Shown here: positions 8,084 through 17,551 of the stretch, one piece after another | Numbering within the stretch: the first letter of the stretch is position 1 | Layout: every line of letters starts with the position of its first letter | Assembly: GCA_963665165.1 (NCBI GenBank) | Contig: OY761989.1 | Coordinates: 1,550,001-1,614,000, forward strand | Reading direction: 5' to 3' | DNA length: 64,000 nucleotides | DNA from: G963663315 sp963665165 | GTDB taxonomy: Bacteria; Pseudomonadota; Gammaproteobacteria; Arenicellales; Poriferihabitantaceae | Program-made: the position numbers and the translations under genes | The notes under the pieces: generated by a model | Told to the model about the DNA's origin: nothing | Database searches by the model: none | The model's input: only the letters and a program-made list of their open reading frames with translations

Positions 8084-9501
8084 GCATGGCGGGAGAGCGT
8101 CACGCTCAACTGGTTGTACTCGGTTCGGGACCGGGTGGCTACACTGCCGCGTTTCGGGCGGCAGATCTTGGATTGCAGGTTCTGCTGGTTGAGCGCTACC
8201 CGTGTCTGGGCGGAGTCTGCCTGAATGTCGGCTGTATCCCTTCCAAGGCGTTGCTTCATGTCGCGAAAATCATCTCGGAGCTCTCGGAGGCCGGTAAAAT
8301 CGGGCTGACCTGCCCGCCTCCGGAGATTGACCTGCGACAAACACTCAAGTGGAAAAACGGGATCGTCCAGCAGTTGACCCGGGGACTGGCGGGACTGGCC
8401 GGGAAGCGAAAGGTCACCCTCATGCAAGGCGCCGGGAAATTTACCGGGCCGAACAGGATGGAAGTCGAATCGGAAGGCAAAACCGAATCCATATCCTTTG
8501 ACCAGGCGATTATCGCGGTCGGCTCGCATGTGACAGAAATTCCAGGTTTCCCGGTCGGGGACGGGCGGGTGATGGACTCGACCGGGGCGCTCGAACCGGG
8601 CGACATCCCGCAAAAACTGCTGGTTATCGGTGGTGGAATCATTGGTCTTGAGATGGCGACGGTCTATCACTCGCTTGGCAGCAAAATCAGTATCGTTGAA
8701 ATGATGGATGGATTGATAGCCGGCGCCGATGCGGACCTGGTCCGGCCGTTAATGAAAAAAATCAGGGAACAGTATGAGCACATCTGGCTGAACACCCGGG
8801 TTACCCGAATGGATTCGCTGGAAAATGGAGTCCAGGTTTATTTTGCAGGGGAAGACGCCCCGAAAAGCAGGACATTCGACCGCGTTCTGGTTGCAGTGGG
8901 CCGTACCCCCAATGGCCACCTGATCAACGCGGAATCGTCTGGCGTGGTGGTTGATAAACAGGGATTCATCCGGGTGGACAGGCAGCAACGGACCTCTGTT
9001 CCTCATATTTTCGCGATTGGCGATGTCGTTGGGCAACCGATGCTGGCCCACAAGGCGGTTCACGAGGGCAAGGTCGCGGCTGAAGTGGCGGCAGGCATGA
9101 AAAGTGGTTTCGATGCGCGTGTTATCCCGTGCGTCGCCTATACCGATCCGGAAATTGCCTGGGCGGGGATCACCGAATCCGAGGCAAAAGCCAAAGGACT
9201 TGAATATGGCAAGGGGGTTTTCCCCTGGGCCGCCAGCGGCCGTTCCCTGTCCCAGGGGCGTAACGAAGGGTTGACCAAACTGTTGTTCGACAAGGCCAAT
9301 GACCGTATTATCGGAGCGGGCATTACCGGTAGCAACGCGGGTGACCTGATCGCCGAAGCGGTGCTCGCAATGGAGATGAATGCCGATGCCCGTGACATCG
9401 GACTGTCCATCCACCCACACCCTACCCTGGCCGAGACCCTCGGTTTTGCCGCCGAGGCTTTCGAGGGGACCATCACCGATTTGTACATGCCGCGGAAGTG
9501 A
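8080..9501 (+). CDS. lpdA: Dihydrolipoyl dehydrogenase (E3)
   Basis: A flavoprotein that reoxidises dihydrolipoyl groups of E2 with NAD+. An N-terminal FAD motif VVLGSGPGGYTAA is followed by the redox disulfide C47/C52 in GGVCLNVGCIPSKAL. An NAD-binding motif LLVIGGGIIGLEMATVY and the C-terminal HPHPTLAE with the catalytic His-Glu pair complete the enzyme. It is 473 residues, typical for the family. The GTG at 8080 overlaps the aceF stop (GTGA); an ATG two codons later is an alternative. Third gene of aceE-aceF-lpdA. Confidence 0.95.
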   Translation: MSMAGERHAQLVVLGSGPGGYTAAFRAADLGLQVLLVERYPCLGGVCLNVGCIPSKALLHVAKIISELSEAGKIGLTCPPPEIDLRQTLKWKNGIVQQLTRGLAGLAGKRKVTLMQGAGKFTGPNRMEVESEGKTESISFDQAIIAVGSHVTEIPGFPVGDGRVMDSTGALEPGDIPQKLLVIGGGIIGLEMATVYHSLGSKISIVEMMDGLIAGADADLVRPLMKKIREQYEHIWLNTRVTRMDSLENGVQVYFAGEDAPKSRTFDRVLVAVGRTPNGHLINAESSGVVVDKQGFIRVDRQQRTSVPHIFAIGDVVGQPMLAHKAVHEGKVAAEVAAGMKSGFDARVIPCVAYTDPEIAWAGITESEAKAKGLEYGKGVFPWAASGRSLSQGRNEGLTKLLFDKANDRIIGAGITGSNAGDLIAEAVLAMEMNADARDIGLSIHPHPTLAETLGFAAEAFEGTITDLYMPRK

Positions 9502-9521
9502 CCGGAAAATACGTATTCCGG
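9502..9521. terminator. Small palindrome between convergent lpdA and recO
   Basis: CCGGAA and TTCCGG flank an 8-base centre containing TACGTA, filling nearly all of the 22-base gap between two convergent genes. A hairpin could form on either transcript. No U-tract follows on either side, so a role in termination is only suggested by its position. Confidence 0.3.
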
Positions 9522-9523
9522 CC

Positions 9524-10288
9524 TTACGGTTGCCCCTCAGGCGAAGAAGGTTCAGGGCAAGATGACCGGCTGTGCCGGAAACGTTTCATTTCACGCATTA
9601 CCCGGCGGCTACGCAGGGGTTTCCCGTTCAGTTGAAGATCAATCAGATACCTGGTCAGCCTGTTGGCCTGCCGATGGTTTTCACGGGTCGGGAATCGTTC
9701 CTTGTCCAGTGCGATCAATGTGGATCCACGGATGCCCCCTTTCTCGCCGCTGGCCGCCAGTACCGGCCCTTTCTCAGGAAAGTAGTGGTAATTCATGTCG
9801 GGTCTGATCGCCTCTCCGGATTCAACATCGTGGTCGAGTATCAGGCCGAAACCAATCTCCCTGAGCAGATATTTTTCGAAAATCCGTAATACGACAAACG
9901 GGTCCTGCCGATCTGCCAGGGCCAGAATCTGTTCCTGGTATTTTTCGAACAGCGTCTCATGCGCGTCATGCCGGTGCAACAATTTCAAAATCAACTCGTT
10001 GATGTAATATCCGCAACTGATTCCCGTACTCGATAAGGGCGGTGCGAAGCCGGGTTGCTCAATCCCGGTCAGGATTGGCAGTTCCCCCTTTCCGGTCCAA
10101 CTGACCAGCAGGGGCTTAAAGGGCAGAAACAACCCCTGGGGCTGCGTTTTTTTCTTTCTGCATCCCTTGGCAATCAGCGTCAATCGGCCGAATTCGCGGG
10201 TAAAAACCTCCACCAGCAGGCTGCTTTCACTGTATGGCCGCCGATGAAGGATGAACCCGGCCTGCTGATCCACCTTTTTCCGGTTCAC
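9524..10288 (-). CDS. recO: DNA repair protein RecO
   Basis: RecO works with RecR/RecF to load RecA onto SSB-coated single strands. The N-terminal OB fold (QAGFILHRRPYSESSLLVEV, then EFGRLTLIAKGCRKKK) is clear, followed by the helical C-terminal domain. The frame is open up to 10327. However, a GTG at 10288 overlaps the era stop (GTGA) and has GGAG about 10 bases upstream, so I place the start there (254 residues). It ends the lepA-lepB-rnc-era-recO series; pdxJ, which often follows, is absent. Confidence 0.92.
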   Translation of the reverse strand: MNRKKVDQQAGFILHRRPYSESSLLVEVFTREFGRLTLIAKGCRKKKTQPQGLFLPFKPLLVSWTGKGELPILTGIEQPGFAPPLSSTGISCGYYINELILKLLHRHDAHETLFEKYQEQILALADRQDPFVVLRIFEKYLLREIGFGLILDHDVESGEAIRPDMNYHYFPEKGPVLAASGEKGGIRGSTLIALDKERFPTRENHRQANRLTRYLIDLQLNGKPLRSRRVMREMKRFRHSRSSCPEPSSPEGQP

Positions 10289-11154
10289 AATGGACTGGCT
10301 CCGGGCTCTTTTTTGACCCTGACCCACAAATTCAGGAATACTCTGCGCGAAAATTTCTTCTCGATCTGGAATCTCGCATCCGCCCCAATTTGCTTCAACT
10401 GATTTCCGTTCTTGCCGATAATGATTGATTTCTGGCTGTTTTTCCCGACTCGTACAACCGCATCGATATAGAGAATACCACGCTCATTGACCTCGAACCG
10501 GACCACCTCGGTCGTAATTTCATAGGGCAATTCCTCTCTCAGCTTCATGAAGATCTGTTCCCGGACCAATTCAGCGGCGATGAAGCGGTCGGAGCGGTCC
10601 GTGACCTGGTCTTCCGGGAAACCGGGCGGCCCATCGGACAAGTGGCCGGCAACCAATGCCAGAAAGCCGTCCCTGTCGTCCAGTCTTAACGCCGACAACG
10701 GGATTATTTCCCTGAAGTCATGAATTTGTCCGGATTCCCGCATAATCGGCAGCAACCGGGATTTGTCTTTTAACCGGTCGATTTTATTGATAATCAGGAT
10801 AACCGGGATATTCCTGGATTTTACCGGATCGAATATCCGGATCAGTTCCTGGTTCCAGCCGCGGTGATCGATCATGAAAAGAATGATATCAACATCGGAC
10901 AAACTGCTTATTGCGACCCGGTTGATCTGCCTGTTGAGATTTTTATGCTGGTTGCCATGCAGTCCGGGCGTGTCAACAAAAGCGATCTGGTAATCCGGGG
11001 CGGTCGTGATACCGAGAATCCGGTGCCATGTAGTTTGCGGACGCCGGGAAATAATCGAGATTTTCTGTCCGACAATCTGGTTCAGCAATGTCGATTTTCC
11101 TGCGTTCGGTGGACCGATCAACGCCGCGAAACCGAATTTGTGGTTGTCAGTCAT
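10285..11154 (-). CDS. era: GTPase Era
   Basis: An essential GTPase that binds the 3' end of 16S rRNA and aids 30S assembly. From the ATG at 11154 (MTDNHKFGFAALIG) it has 289 residues. The G1 motif GPPNAGKS is at residues 14-21, G3 is DTPGLHGNQ and G4 is NKID. A C-terminal KH domain contains IIIGKNGNQLKQIGADAR. The start has AGGAG six bases upstream and overlaps the rnc stop by 8 bases. An upstream extension of the frame into rnc is not supported by homology. Confidence 0.96.
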   Translation of the reverse strand: MTDNHKFGFAALIGPPNAGKSTLLNQIVGQKISIISRRPQTTWHRILGITTAPDYQIAFVDTPGLHGNQHKNLNRQINRVAISSLSDVDIILFMIDHRGWNQELIRIFDPVKSRNIPVILIINKIDRLKDKSRLLPIMRESGQIHDFREIIPLSALRLDDRDGFLALVAGHLSDGPPGFPEDQVTDRSDRFIAAELVREQIFMKLREELPYEITTEVVRFEVNERGILYIDAVVRVGKNSQKSIIIGKNGNQLKQIGADARFQIEKKFSRRVFLNLWVRVKKEPGASPL

Positions 11155-11845
11155 CGCACTCCTGTTCGTCCAGGGCAGACAGCACCCGCTCGGCTGCCGC
11201 CTGTTCCGCGGCCTTACGGCTTCTGCCATGGGCAATAAACGCCCGCTTGATTCCAGGTACTGAACAGGAAACCTCGAAGGTCAGGCTGTGCGCTTCACCT
11301 TCCTGCCCCAAAACACGGTAGACAGGCAACAGGCTGTCGTCTTTCTGCAGCCTCTCCTGCAACCGGGTTTTGCTGTCCTTGAGACCGCGCGGCTGAATAT
11401 CCTTCAACAGCGTCCGGTACATTCCATCGAGGAATTGATTGACCGATTCAATGCCTCCATCCAGATAAATAGCGCCGGCGACCGCTTCGAAAGAGTCAGC
11501 CAGGGCGGAAACACGGTTACGACCGTTATTTTTCAATTCTCCACTGGCCATGATCAAATATTTGTCAAGGCGCAATTCCCGCGCCAGGGACGCCAGTGTG
11601 GTATTACGGACCAGCCGCGCCCTCATCGCAGTCAGGTCACCTTCATTCAACTGAGGGAAAAGCCGGTACAATGACTGTGATATGAAGAACCCTATAATGC
11701 TGTCGCCAAGATATTCCAGGCGCTGATTGTTCGGTAGTCCCATATTACTGCGGTGCGACAATGCCAGACACAGCAGGTCACGATGGTTGAATCGATAGTC
11801 AAGCGCCCGTTCAACCGCGTCGATGTCAATCACCCTGGTAGCCAA
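11147..11845 (-). CDS. rnc: Ribonuclease III
   Basis: A double-strand-specific RNase that processes rRNA precursors and structured mRNAs. It is 232 residues. The nuclease domain has the signature NQRLEYLGDSIIGFF with metal-binding Glu and Asp, and the second acidic site SFEAVAGAIYLDGG. The C-terminal dsRNA-binding domain covers about residues 155-225. The frame opens with TTG at 11845; a GTG at 11833 is an alternative, and neither has a strong ribosome binding site. It lies 24 bases after lepB and overlaps era. Confidence 0.95.
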   Translation of the reverse strand: MATRVIDIDAVERALDYRFNHRDLLCLALSHRSNMGLPNNQRLEYLGDSIIGFFISQSLYRLFPQLNEGDLTAMRARLVRNTTLASLARELRLDKYLIMASGELKNNGRNRVSALADSFEAVAGAIYLDGGIESVNQFLDGMYRTLLKDIQPRGLKDSKTRLQERLQKDDSLLPVYRVLGQEGEAHSLTFEVSCSVPGIKRAFIAHGRSRKAAEQAAAERVLSALDEQECDD

Positions 11846-11869
11846 CCGATTTGCCCGCGCCGAATGGGT

Positions 11870-12625
11870 TTACTCGATCGTGTTGCCGATGCGGCTCCAC
11901 TCTATACCGCCACCGCTGGCGCTTTTCCAACTGAACCAGATGAAAAAGGCCTCGCCGACTACATTATCTTCCGGCACAAAGCCCCAGTATCGACTGTCAT
12001 TGCTGTGGTCCCGGTTATCCCCCATAACAAAATATTGTCCCGCAGGGACAGTGACTTTTTCAAGATTGCGCGTAAAACCCTGGTCATCCAGTATGATGAG
12101 ATGTTCATCGCCGTCAATCGTTTCCACCAGTTGACCCGCTGATGTCCCCTTCAACTTGTCCTGTACGTATGCGTATCGTCCGTCATCCTGCGTTTCAACC
12201 GGTTCTCCGTTGATCGTTATCCTCTTGTCTATATAGGAAAGCGTGTCGCCAGGCAGGCCAATCACGCGCTTGATGAAATTCAGCTTGGGATTCTGGGGAT
12301 ATCGGAACACGATCACATCTCCGCGTTCAGGGCTGTCGATCGGAATGACCTTCAGGTTGACCACCGGCAGGCGTATTCCATATTTGAATTTATTGACCAG
12401 AATGAAGTCCCCGATATGCAAGCCGGGCAGCATGGACCCCGACGGAATCCTGAACGGTTCAATCACGAATGAGCGCAATACAAAAACGAACAGGATAACC
12501 GGGAACAACGCCCTGGCATATTCGACGACAATCGACTTCCTTCTCCTGCGACCCAATAATTTCGCAAGCAACAGAACGCCCCCGGTAACCAGCAACGCGA
12601 TAAACAAGATGAGTGAAAAATCCAT
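11870..12625 (-). CDS. lepB: Signal peptidase I
   Basis: Membrane-bound serine protease that removes signal peptides from exported proteins. Two N-terminal hydrophobic segments (residues about 2-22 and 40-52) flank a basic loop RRRRK. The catalytic serine is S64 in RIPSGSMLPG, and the general base is K119 in NFIKRVIGLPGD. The later motif GDNRDHSNDSRYWG is also present. At 251 residues it is shorter than the E. coli enzyme (324) but common for the family. AAGGGG precedes the ATG at 12625. Confidence 0.96.
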   Translation of the reverse strand: MDFSLILFIALLVTGGVLLLAKLLGRRRRKSIVVEYARALFPVILFVFVLRSFVIEPFRIPSGSMLPGLHIGDFILVNKFKYGIRLPVVNLKVIPIDSPERGDVIVFRYPQNPKLNFIKRVIGLPGDTLSYIDKRITINGEPVETQDDGRYAYVQDKLKGTSAGQLVETIDGDEHLIILDDQGFTRNLEKVTVPAGQYFVMGDNRDHSNDSRYWGFVPEDNVVGEAFFIWFSWKSASGGGIEWSRIGNTIE

Positions 12626-12677
12626 ACAACCCCTTTGAATTTCAATTTGGCTTAAATGGTGACGATTCTAACCCATA

Positions 12678-14504
12678 TCAGTCCCGACTGACTTTCAATA
12701 CGGAAAGAAAGGCTTCCTGCGGGATTTCAACCGAACCGATCTGCTTCATCCGCTTTTTCCCCGCCTTCTGTTTTTCCAGCAGTTTCCTTTTGCGCGTAAC
12801 ATCGCCGCCGTAGCATTTTGCGGTGACATTCTTTCTCAGGGCCTTTACGGTTTCCCGGGCAATGATCCGGGTCCCGATCGCCGCCTGGATCGCCACATCG
12901 AACATTTGTCTCGGGATCAGCCCCCGCAAGCGTTTGACCAGTTCACGGGCGCGATACTGGCTCTGCTCCCTATGCACAAGAACTGCCAGCGGCCCTACTT
13001 TCTCTCCGTTGATCAGGATATCCACTTTCACCATGTCGGCAGGCCGGCTATCGATATACTCATAATCCAGCGAACCATAACCCCGGCTCGCCGATTTCAG
13101 TCGATCAAAAAAATCCATGACGATTTCGGTCAAAGGCATCTCGAATTCGATCATCACCTGGCGTCCGTGGTAATGAATGTTTTTCTGTATTCCCCGTTTT
13201 TCGACACACAGCGTAATGATTGCGCCGACATAGTCGTGCGGGGCCAGTATCCGGGCAACGATGAATGGTTCCCGGACTGTTTCAATGAAAGACGGGTCCG
13301 GCAAATCGGCCGGATTGTCAATCAATATGGATTCCCCGTTTTTTTTCAGCACATCGTACACAACGGTAGGCGCAGTAGTAATCAGGTCGAGTCGATACTC
13401 CCGTTCGAGACGTTCCTGAACAATTTCCATATGCAGCATACCCAGAAAACCGCACCTGAAGCCAAACCCGAGCGCTTGTGAGGATTCGGGTTCGAAAGAC
13501 AGGGAGGCGTCATTCAGGCTGAGTTTGTTCAAAGCCACCCGGAATGCCTCGAAATCGGCGCCGTTGACCGGGTACAGGCCCGCGAACACGGTCGGCTGGA
13601 CCTCCTTGAAGCCCGGCAGCGGGGATTCCGCAGGCCGACTGCCCAACGTGATGGTATCGCCGACCCGGGCTGACCTGATTTCCTTCAAGCCCGCGGTCAG
13701 ATAGCCGACATTGCCCACACTGAGAGATTCAACGTGAACCGGTTTCGGGGTAAACACCCCGATGTTTTCAACCTGGAACTCACGTCCGGACGACATCATT
13801 CTGATCTTGTTTTTTCCGGTCGCCATCTGCCCCTGCATGATCCGTATCAACACCACCACTCCAAGATAATTGTCGAACCAGGAGTCGAGAATCAGGGCGC
13901 TGAGCGGCGCATCCACAGAACCTGTGGGCGGGGGCAGCGACAATACGATCTGCTCGAGTATTTCCTCAACCCCCTGTCCGGTTTTCGCGCTGACCGACAA
14001 GGCGTCGCTGCTGTCGATACCGATGACGTCCTCGATTTCCTGAATCACCCGTTCCGGTTCCGCGGCCGGCAGGTCGATTTTATTGAGCACGGGAATTACA
14101 GTCAGTCCGAGATCGACTGCGGCATAACAGTTTGCCACAGTCTGCGCCTCCACGCCCTGGGCGGCATCCACCACCAGCAACGCCCCTTCGCAAGCGTTCA
14201 GTGAACGGGACACTTCGTATGAAAAATCGACATGGCCCGGTGTGTCGATCAGATTCAATTGATACCGATGACCATCACGAGCCCGGTAATCCAGAGTGAC
14301 ACTTTGCGCTTTTATGGTAATCCCCCGCTCTCGCTCAAGTTCCATCGAATCCAGCACCTGTTCCTTCATTTCACGTTTTTCCAATCCACCGCAAAACTGG
14401 ATAAAACGGTCAGCCAGGGTGGACTTGCCATGATCGACATGGGCGATAATCGAAAAGTTCCGAATCCGGGCCGGCTCGTAATTACGGGGAATCGGTTCGG
14501 GCAT
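12678..14504 (-). CDS. lepA: Elongation factor 4 (LepA)
   Basis: A ribosome-binding translational GTPase related to EF-G. From the ATG at 14504 it is 608 residues. G1 is AHVDHGKST, G3 DTPGHVDF and G4 NKIDLP. The LepA-specific C-terminal domain is present, including KAGKKRMKQIGSVEIPQEAF near the end. A GTG one codon upstream (14507) is in frame. lepA-lepB-rnc-era-recO is a standard gammaproteobacterial cluster; the DUF4845 gene often found between lepB and rnc is absent here. Confidence 0.97.
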   Translation of the reverse strand: MPEPIPRNYEPARIRNFSIIAHVDHGKSTLADRFIQFCGGLEKREMKEQVLDSMELERERGITIKAQSVTLDYRARDGHRYQLNLIDTPGHVDFSYEVSRSLNACEGALLVVDAAQGVEAQTVANCYAAVDLGLTVIPVLNKIDLPAAEPERVIQEIEDVIGIDSSDALSVSAKTGQGVEEILEQIVLSLPPPTGSVDAPLSALILDSWFDNYLGVVVLIRIMQGQMATGKNKIRMMSSGREFQVENIGVFTPKPVHVESLSVGNVGYLTAGLKEIRSARVGDTITLGSRPAESPLPGFKEVQPTVFAGLYPVNGADFEAFRVALNKLSLNDASLSFEPESSQALGFGFRCGFLGMLHMEIVQERLEREYRLDLITTAPTVVYDVLKKNGESILIDNPADLPDPSFIETVREPFIVARILAPHDYVGAIITLCVEKRGIQKNIHYHGRQVMIEFEMPLTEIVMDFFDRLKSASRGYGSLDYEYIDSRPADMVKVDILINGEKVGPLAVLVHREQSQYRARELVKRLRGLIPRQMFDVAIQAAIGTRIIARETVKALRKNVTAKCYGGDVTRKRKLLEKQKAGKKRMKQIGSVEIPQEAFLSVLKVSRD

Positions 14505-14507
14505 CAC

Positions 14508-14702
14508 TGCGTCACATTGATTCGGGTTGATATTGTTTCGGGAGGTCTGGTCTTCAGGTCGTCAGGTCGAACGGGCTGCCAGTCCGGACGGAGCTTGCCA
14601 TACGGTGGTCAGACCGGGTATTTTAGCGTAGACCTCGGATAAAATATCAAATATCGGGCGAACACCTCCCTGCCCCGGTTAAACGACGAAATTCAGGAGA
14701 AC
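14508..14702. other. Divergent lepA/tupB intergenic region
   Basis: These 195 bases must hold promoters for the leftward lepA operon and the rightward transporter operon. GGTCTGG near 14547 and TCAGACC near 14613 form a widely spaced inverted pair, but no convincing promoter, ModE-like operator or molybdenum cofactor riboswitch was recognised. Confidence 0.3.
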
Positions 14703-15410
14703 ATGAAAGTGGAATCACTGTCTGGCGCGACACTGGAAGCATTTTCACTGCTGTTGAGCGGTGACCGGGAGCTGTGGGAGATTATTGGAATCTCATTTCG
14801 CGTGTCCGGAACCGCCATCCTGGTTGCCTGTCCGCTCGCATTGTTTGTCGCCTTTGCCCTGGCCTATTTCAATTTCCCCGGACGACGACTGGTCATATCG
14901 CTGTCAAACACCTTTCTCGCATTCCCCGCTGTTGTGGTCGGGCTGGTTCTATACCTGCTGCTTTCAAGGCAAGGGCCGCTGGGAGATTGGAAATTGCTGT
15001 TCACACAAACGGCGATGGTGCTCGCGCAAATCATCCTCTGCCTGCCAATACTGATTTCAATGGGTCATTCAGCCTTTCAGGCGATTGATGTCAGGGCTTG
15101 GGAAACAGCTCGAACTATGGGATGCAATCCTTTGATATCATTCATACATGTTTCGAACGAAGCTAAATTTGGATTGCTGGCCGCAATGCTCGCCGGGTTT
15201 GGGAGAATCATAGCGGAAGTGGGCGCGTCCATGATGGTGGGCGGCAACATCCTGCATCATACCCGTAACATTCCGACTGCGATTGCGCTTGAAACCACTA
15301 AAGGTAATTTTTCCCAGGGCATAGCGCTCGGCATCGTTCTGGTTGTACTGGCATTTTTATTGAATTTGCTTCTGCAATATTTCCAGGGTCGGGGTAAACT
15401 GTCGATATGA
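14703..15410 (+). CDS. tupB: Tungstate/molybdate-type ABC transporter permease (TupB-like)
   Basis: A 235-residue inner-membrane permease with about five hydrophobic helices. The binding-protein-dependent transport signature with an EAA-like loop is visible: ARTMGCNPLISFIHV, then ML AGFGRIIAEVGASMMVGGN. The later part, NIPTAIALETTKGNFSQGIA, is typical of TupB/WtpB-type tungstate permeases. It has AGGAG before its ATG and overlaps the ATPase gene by four bases (ATGA). No substrate-binding protein gene is in the window, so assignment to tungstate rather than another oxyanion rests on family resemblance and the adjacent mobA. Confidence 0.75.
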   Translation: MKVESLSGATLEAFSLLLSGDRELWEIIGISFRVSGTAILVACPLALFVAFALAYFNFPGRRLVISLSNTFLAFPAVVVGLVLYLLLSRQGPLGDWKLLFTQTAMVLAQIILCLPILISMGHSAFQAIDVRAWETARTMGCNPLISFIHVSNEAKFGLLAAMLAGFGRIIAEVGASMMVGGNILHHTRNIPTAIALETTKGNFSQGIALGIVLVVLAFLLNLLLQYFQGRGKLSI

Positions 15411-16132
15411 TCGATCATCCAGCAATACAGTTCACGGAAATATCGAAAGCGTTTCCCCGCACGAAAATCCTGACCGGCGTCACGGTCACGATTCACGGCG
15501 GGCGGATTTACCTGCTGTCCGGTGAAAATGGCGCAGGCAAGACCACGTTGCTGAAGATACTTTCCGGATTGCTCAACCCGGATCAGGGTTCTGTTAATTT
15601 CGGGTTTCACAGCAAGTCGATCCGGAAAAGCAGAAAGGAGTTGTTGCGTTATCTGATGTACATGCACCAGACTCCTTATATGTTCGAGGGTAGCGTGTCC
15701 AGGAATCTGTCCATCGCCCTCAAACCTTTCCGGGCTGCGGGGCGCCGGGATCGGGATATCAACGACGCTTTGCAATGGGCCATGCTGTCGAAGCACAAAT
15801 CGGCGCCGGCAAAATCCCTGTCCGGCGGCCAGCAGCAACGGGTTGCGCTGGCCCGCGCCTGGCTTCGGCAATCGCCGTTCCTGTTGCTGGACGAACCGGT
15901 CGCCAATATGGATATCCCCTCCGCGTTGCGAACGCTTGAGCTTTTGCAACGCCTGAAAGAGTCTGGCGTTGGTATCGTGATCAGCAGCCACAATTTCCAG
16001 TTTTTCAACGAACATGTCGATCAGCGCCTGATTTTATCGAATGGGGAATTAACCAACGTTGAAGACCTCGACTACAGCGGTAATGTGACACCCATCCACC
16101 GGGATAACAGTGCAAAATCGAATTCCGGCTGA
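15407..16132 (+). CDS. tupC: ABC transporter ATP-binding protein (TupC-like)
   Basis: A 241-residue ATPase that would energise the adjacent permease. Walker A is GENGAGKT at about residues 39-46, the signature LSGGQQQRVALARAW, Walker B LLLDEPVANMD and the H-loop SSHNFQF. It overlaps the permease gene by four bases and the downstream mobA frame by 23 bases, suggesting tight translational coupling. Substrate is inferred from the permease and from mobA. Confidence 0.78.
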   Translation: MIDHPAIQFTEISKAFPRTKILTGVTVTIHGGRIYLLSGENGAGKTTLLKILSGLLNPDQGSVNFGFHSKSIRKSRKELLRYLMYMHQTPYMFEGSVSRNLSIALKPFRAAGRRDRDINDALQWAMLSKHKSAPAKSLSGGQQQRVALARAWLRQSPFLLLDEPVANMDIPSALRTLELLQRLKESGVGIVISSHNFQFFNEHVDQRLILSNGELTNVEDLDYSGNVTPIHRDNSAKSNSG

Positions 16133-16763
16133 GCGGCCGGATAATCTGACGGCGCTCATACTGGCCGGCGGCAGGGCCAGAAGAATGCAGGGCCGGGACA
16201 AGGGCTTGCTGACGCTGGACGGCCAGACGATGATCGGACTGATCCTCAGGCAACTGGCGCCTCAATGTAAAATTATCCTGATCAATGCGAATCGCAACCT
16301 TTCTGAATATCGCCAGTACGGGTACACCGTGATTCCGGACCAGCATCCGGATTTCCAGGGACCGCTGGCGGGAATGTATTCAGGCTTGAGCCATGCCACG
16401 ACCGACTGGATGATCACGGCGCCGTGTGATGGACCGATTCTGGCGGCAGACTATTGCCAGAGAATGATGACGGCGGCGGTTCGGGAAGACTGCAAAATCG
16501 CGGTAGCCCGGCTGCGGGACCGAATCCAGCCGGTATACGCGCTGCTTCACCGTTCCCTCACGGACAGTCTGGCCGCCTGCCTGCATTCGGAGGAAAGAAA
16601 AATCGACCGCTGGTATCACCGGCATGGTTTTTGCAGGGTCGATTTTTCCGACAACCCCGACATGTTCGAAAACATCAACACCCCGGACCAATTACTCGCC
16701 GTTTCAGCCAAAATTCGAGCTGGAACCGGCGAAGACCGGGGAAAGACGCGGGATACCACTTGA
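16110..16763 (+). CDS. mobA: Molybdenum cofactor guanylyltransferase MobA
   Basis: Transfers GMP from GTP to molybdopterin to make the guanine dinucleotide cofactor used by bis-MGD enzymes such as formate dehydrogenase. It is 217 residues from a GTG at 16110. The nucleotide-binding motif LILAGGRARRMQGRDKGLL and the PDQHPDFQGPLAGM and CDGP motifs are present. Its overlap with tupC links tungstate or molybdate import to cofactor maturation. Confidence 0.92.
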   Translation: MQNRIPAERPDNLTALILAGGRARRMQGRDKGLLTLDGQTMIGLILRQLAPQCKIILINANRNLSEYRQYGYTVIPDQHPDFQGPLAGMYSGLSHATTDWMITAPCDGPILAADYCQRMMTAAVREDCKIAVARLRDRIQPVYALLHRSLTDSLAACLHSEERKIDRWYHRHGFCRVDFSDNPDMFENINTPDQLLAVSAKIRAGTGEDRGKTRDTT

Positions 16764-16779
16764 GCGACCGGGAATCCGG

Positions 16780-17502
16780 TCAGGCGAACTTGATGGTAAT
16801 CCGGCGATTCTGTTTGCCCTTGTTCTTGATGCTTTCGACCTGAACCAGCCCGATTTCACCACTACTGGCGACATGGGTGCCGCCGCAGGGTTGCAGATCC
16901 GCTCCGCCGAATTGAACCAGCCTGACTTTACCGGCGCCCATCGGCGGCTTGACCGACATGGTGCGGATCAACTCCGGCTGCGCCGCCATTTCCTCGTCTG
17001 TGATCCAGCGCAGGCTCATCCGGTGGTTCTGCTGGATTATTTCATTCAACCGCCGCTCCAGGTCGGCCTTTTCAGGCGGATCCGGCAAATCGAAGTCAAG
17101 CCGGCCGCTGCCGTCCCGAATCGAACCTCCGGTGACCGGAGCCGGAACCGCTACGCACAGCATGTGCATGCAACTGTGCATTCTCATCAGGCGATAGCGC
17201 CGCTCCCAATCCAGTGAAAGCATGACCTCTTCCCCGGTCGTCGGCACATCGTCACACGGGTTGACAAGGTGCAGATGCTGGCCGCTCGTTCTGTCCCTGT
17301 AGCAATCCATCACCTCGATGACCGTGCCATCAGCGCGGGTCATGATGCCCGTATCTCCAGGCTGCCCGCCGCCCAGCGGGTAAAACACGGTTTGATCCAC
17401 CGATATGCCATACTGTTCGCCAGCCGGACTAACAGCCGTCACCCGCGCCCTGCAGGATTTCAGGTAGCCGTCTTCACGAAACAATTCTCTGGTCATCGTC
17501 AT
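16780..17502 (-). CDS. Free-standing alanyl-tRNA editing protein (AlaX)
   Basis: A 240-residue AlaX-type deacylase that would hydrolyse mischarged Ser- or Gly-tRNA(Ala) in trans. The N-terminal part resembles the AlaRS editing entry (TVFYPLGGGQPGDTG). The zinc-binding motifs are HxxxH in RMHSCMHML and CxxxH in PCGGTHVA. Its length indicates an AlaX-M-type protein without the alanine aminoacylation domain. ACAGGAAC precedes the ATG at 17502. It converges with mobA across a 16-base gap. Confidence 0.9.
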   Translation of the reverse strand: MTMTRELFREDGYLKSCRARVTAVSPAGEQYGISVDQTVFYPLGGGQPGDTGIMTRADGTVIEVMDCYRDRTSGQHLHLVNPCDDVPTTGEEVMLSLDWERRYRLMRMHSCMHMLCVAVPAPVTGGSIRDGSGRLDFDLPDPPEKADLERRLNEIIQQNHRMSLRWITDEEMAAQPELIRTMSVKPPMGAGKVRLVQFGGADLQPCGGTHVASSGEIGLVQVESIKNKGKQNRRITIKFA

Positions 17503-17551
17503 GTTCCTGTCATGGTTCCGGTCATTACCGCATACGCATTCGATTTGCCGG

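Noticed and set aside
14508..14702. Molybdenum cofactor riboswitch before the tupB-like gene
   Set aside because: The 195 bases show a widely spaced GGTCTG/CAGACC pair but not the multi-stem architecture I would expect.
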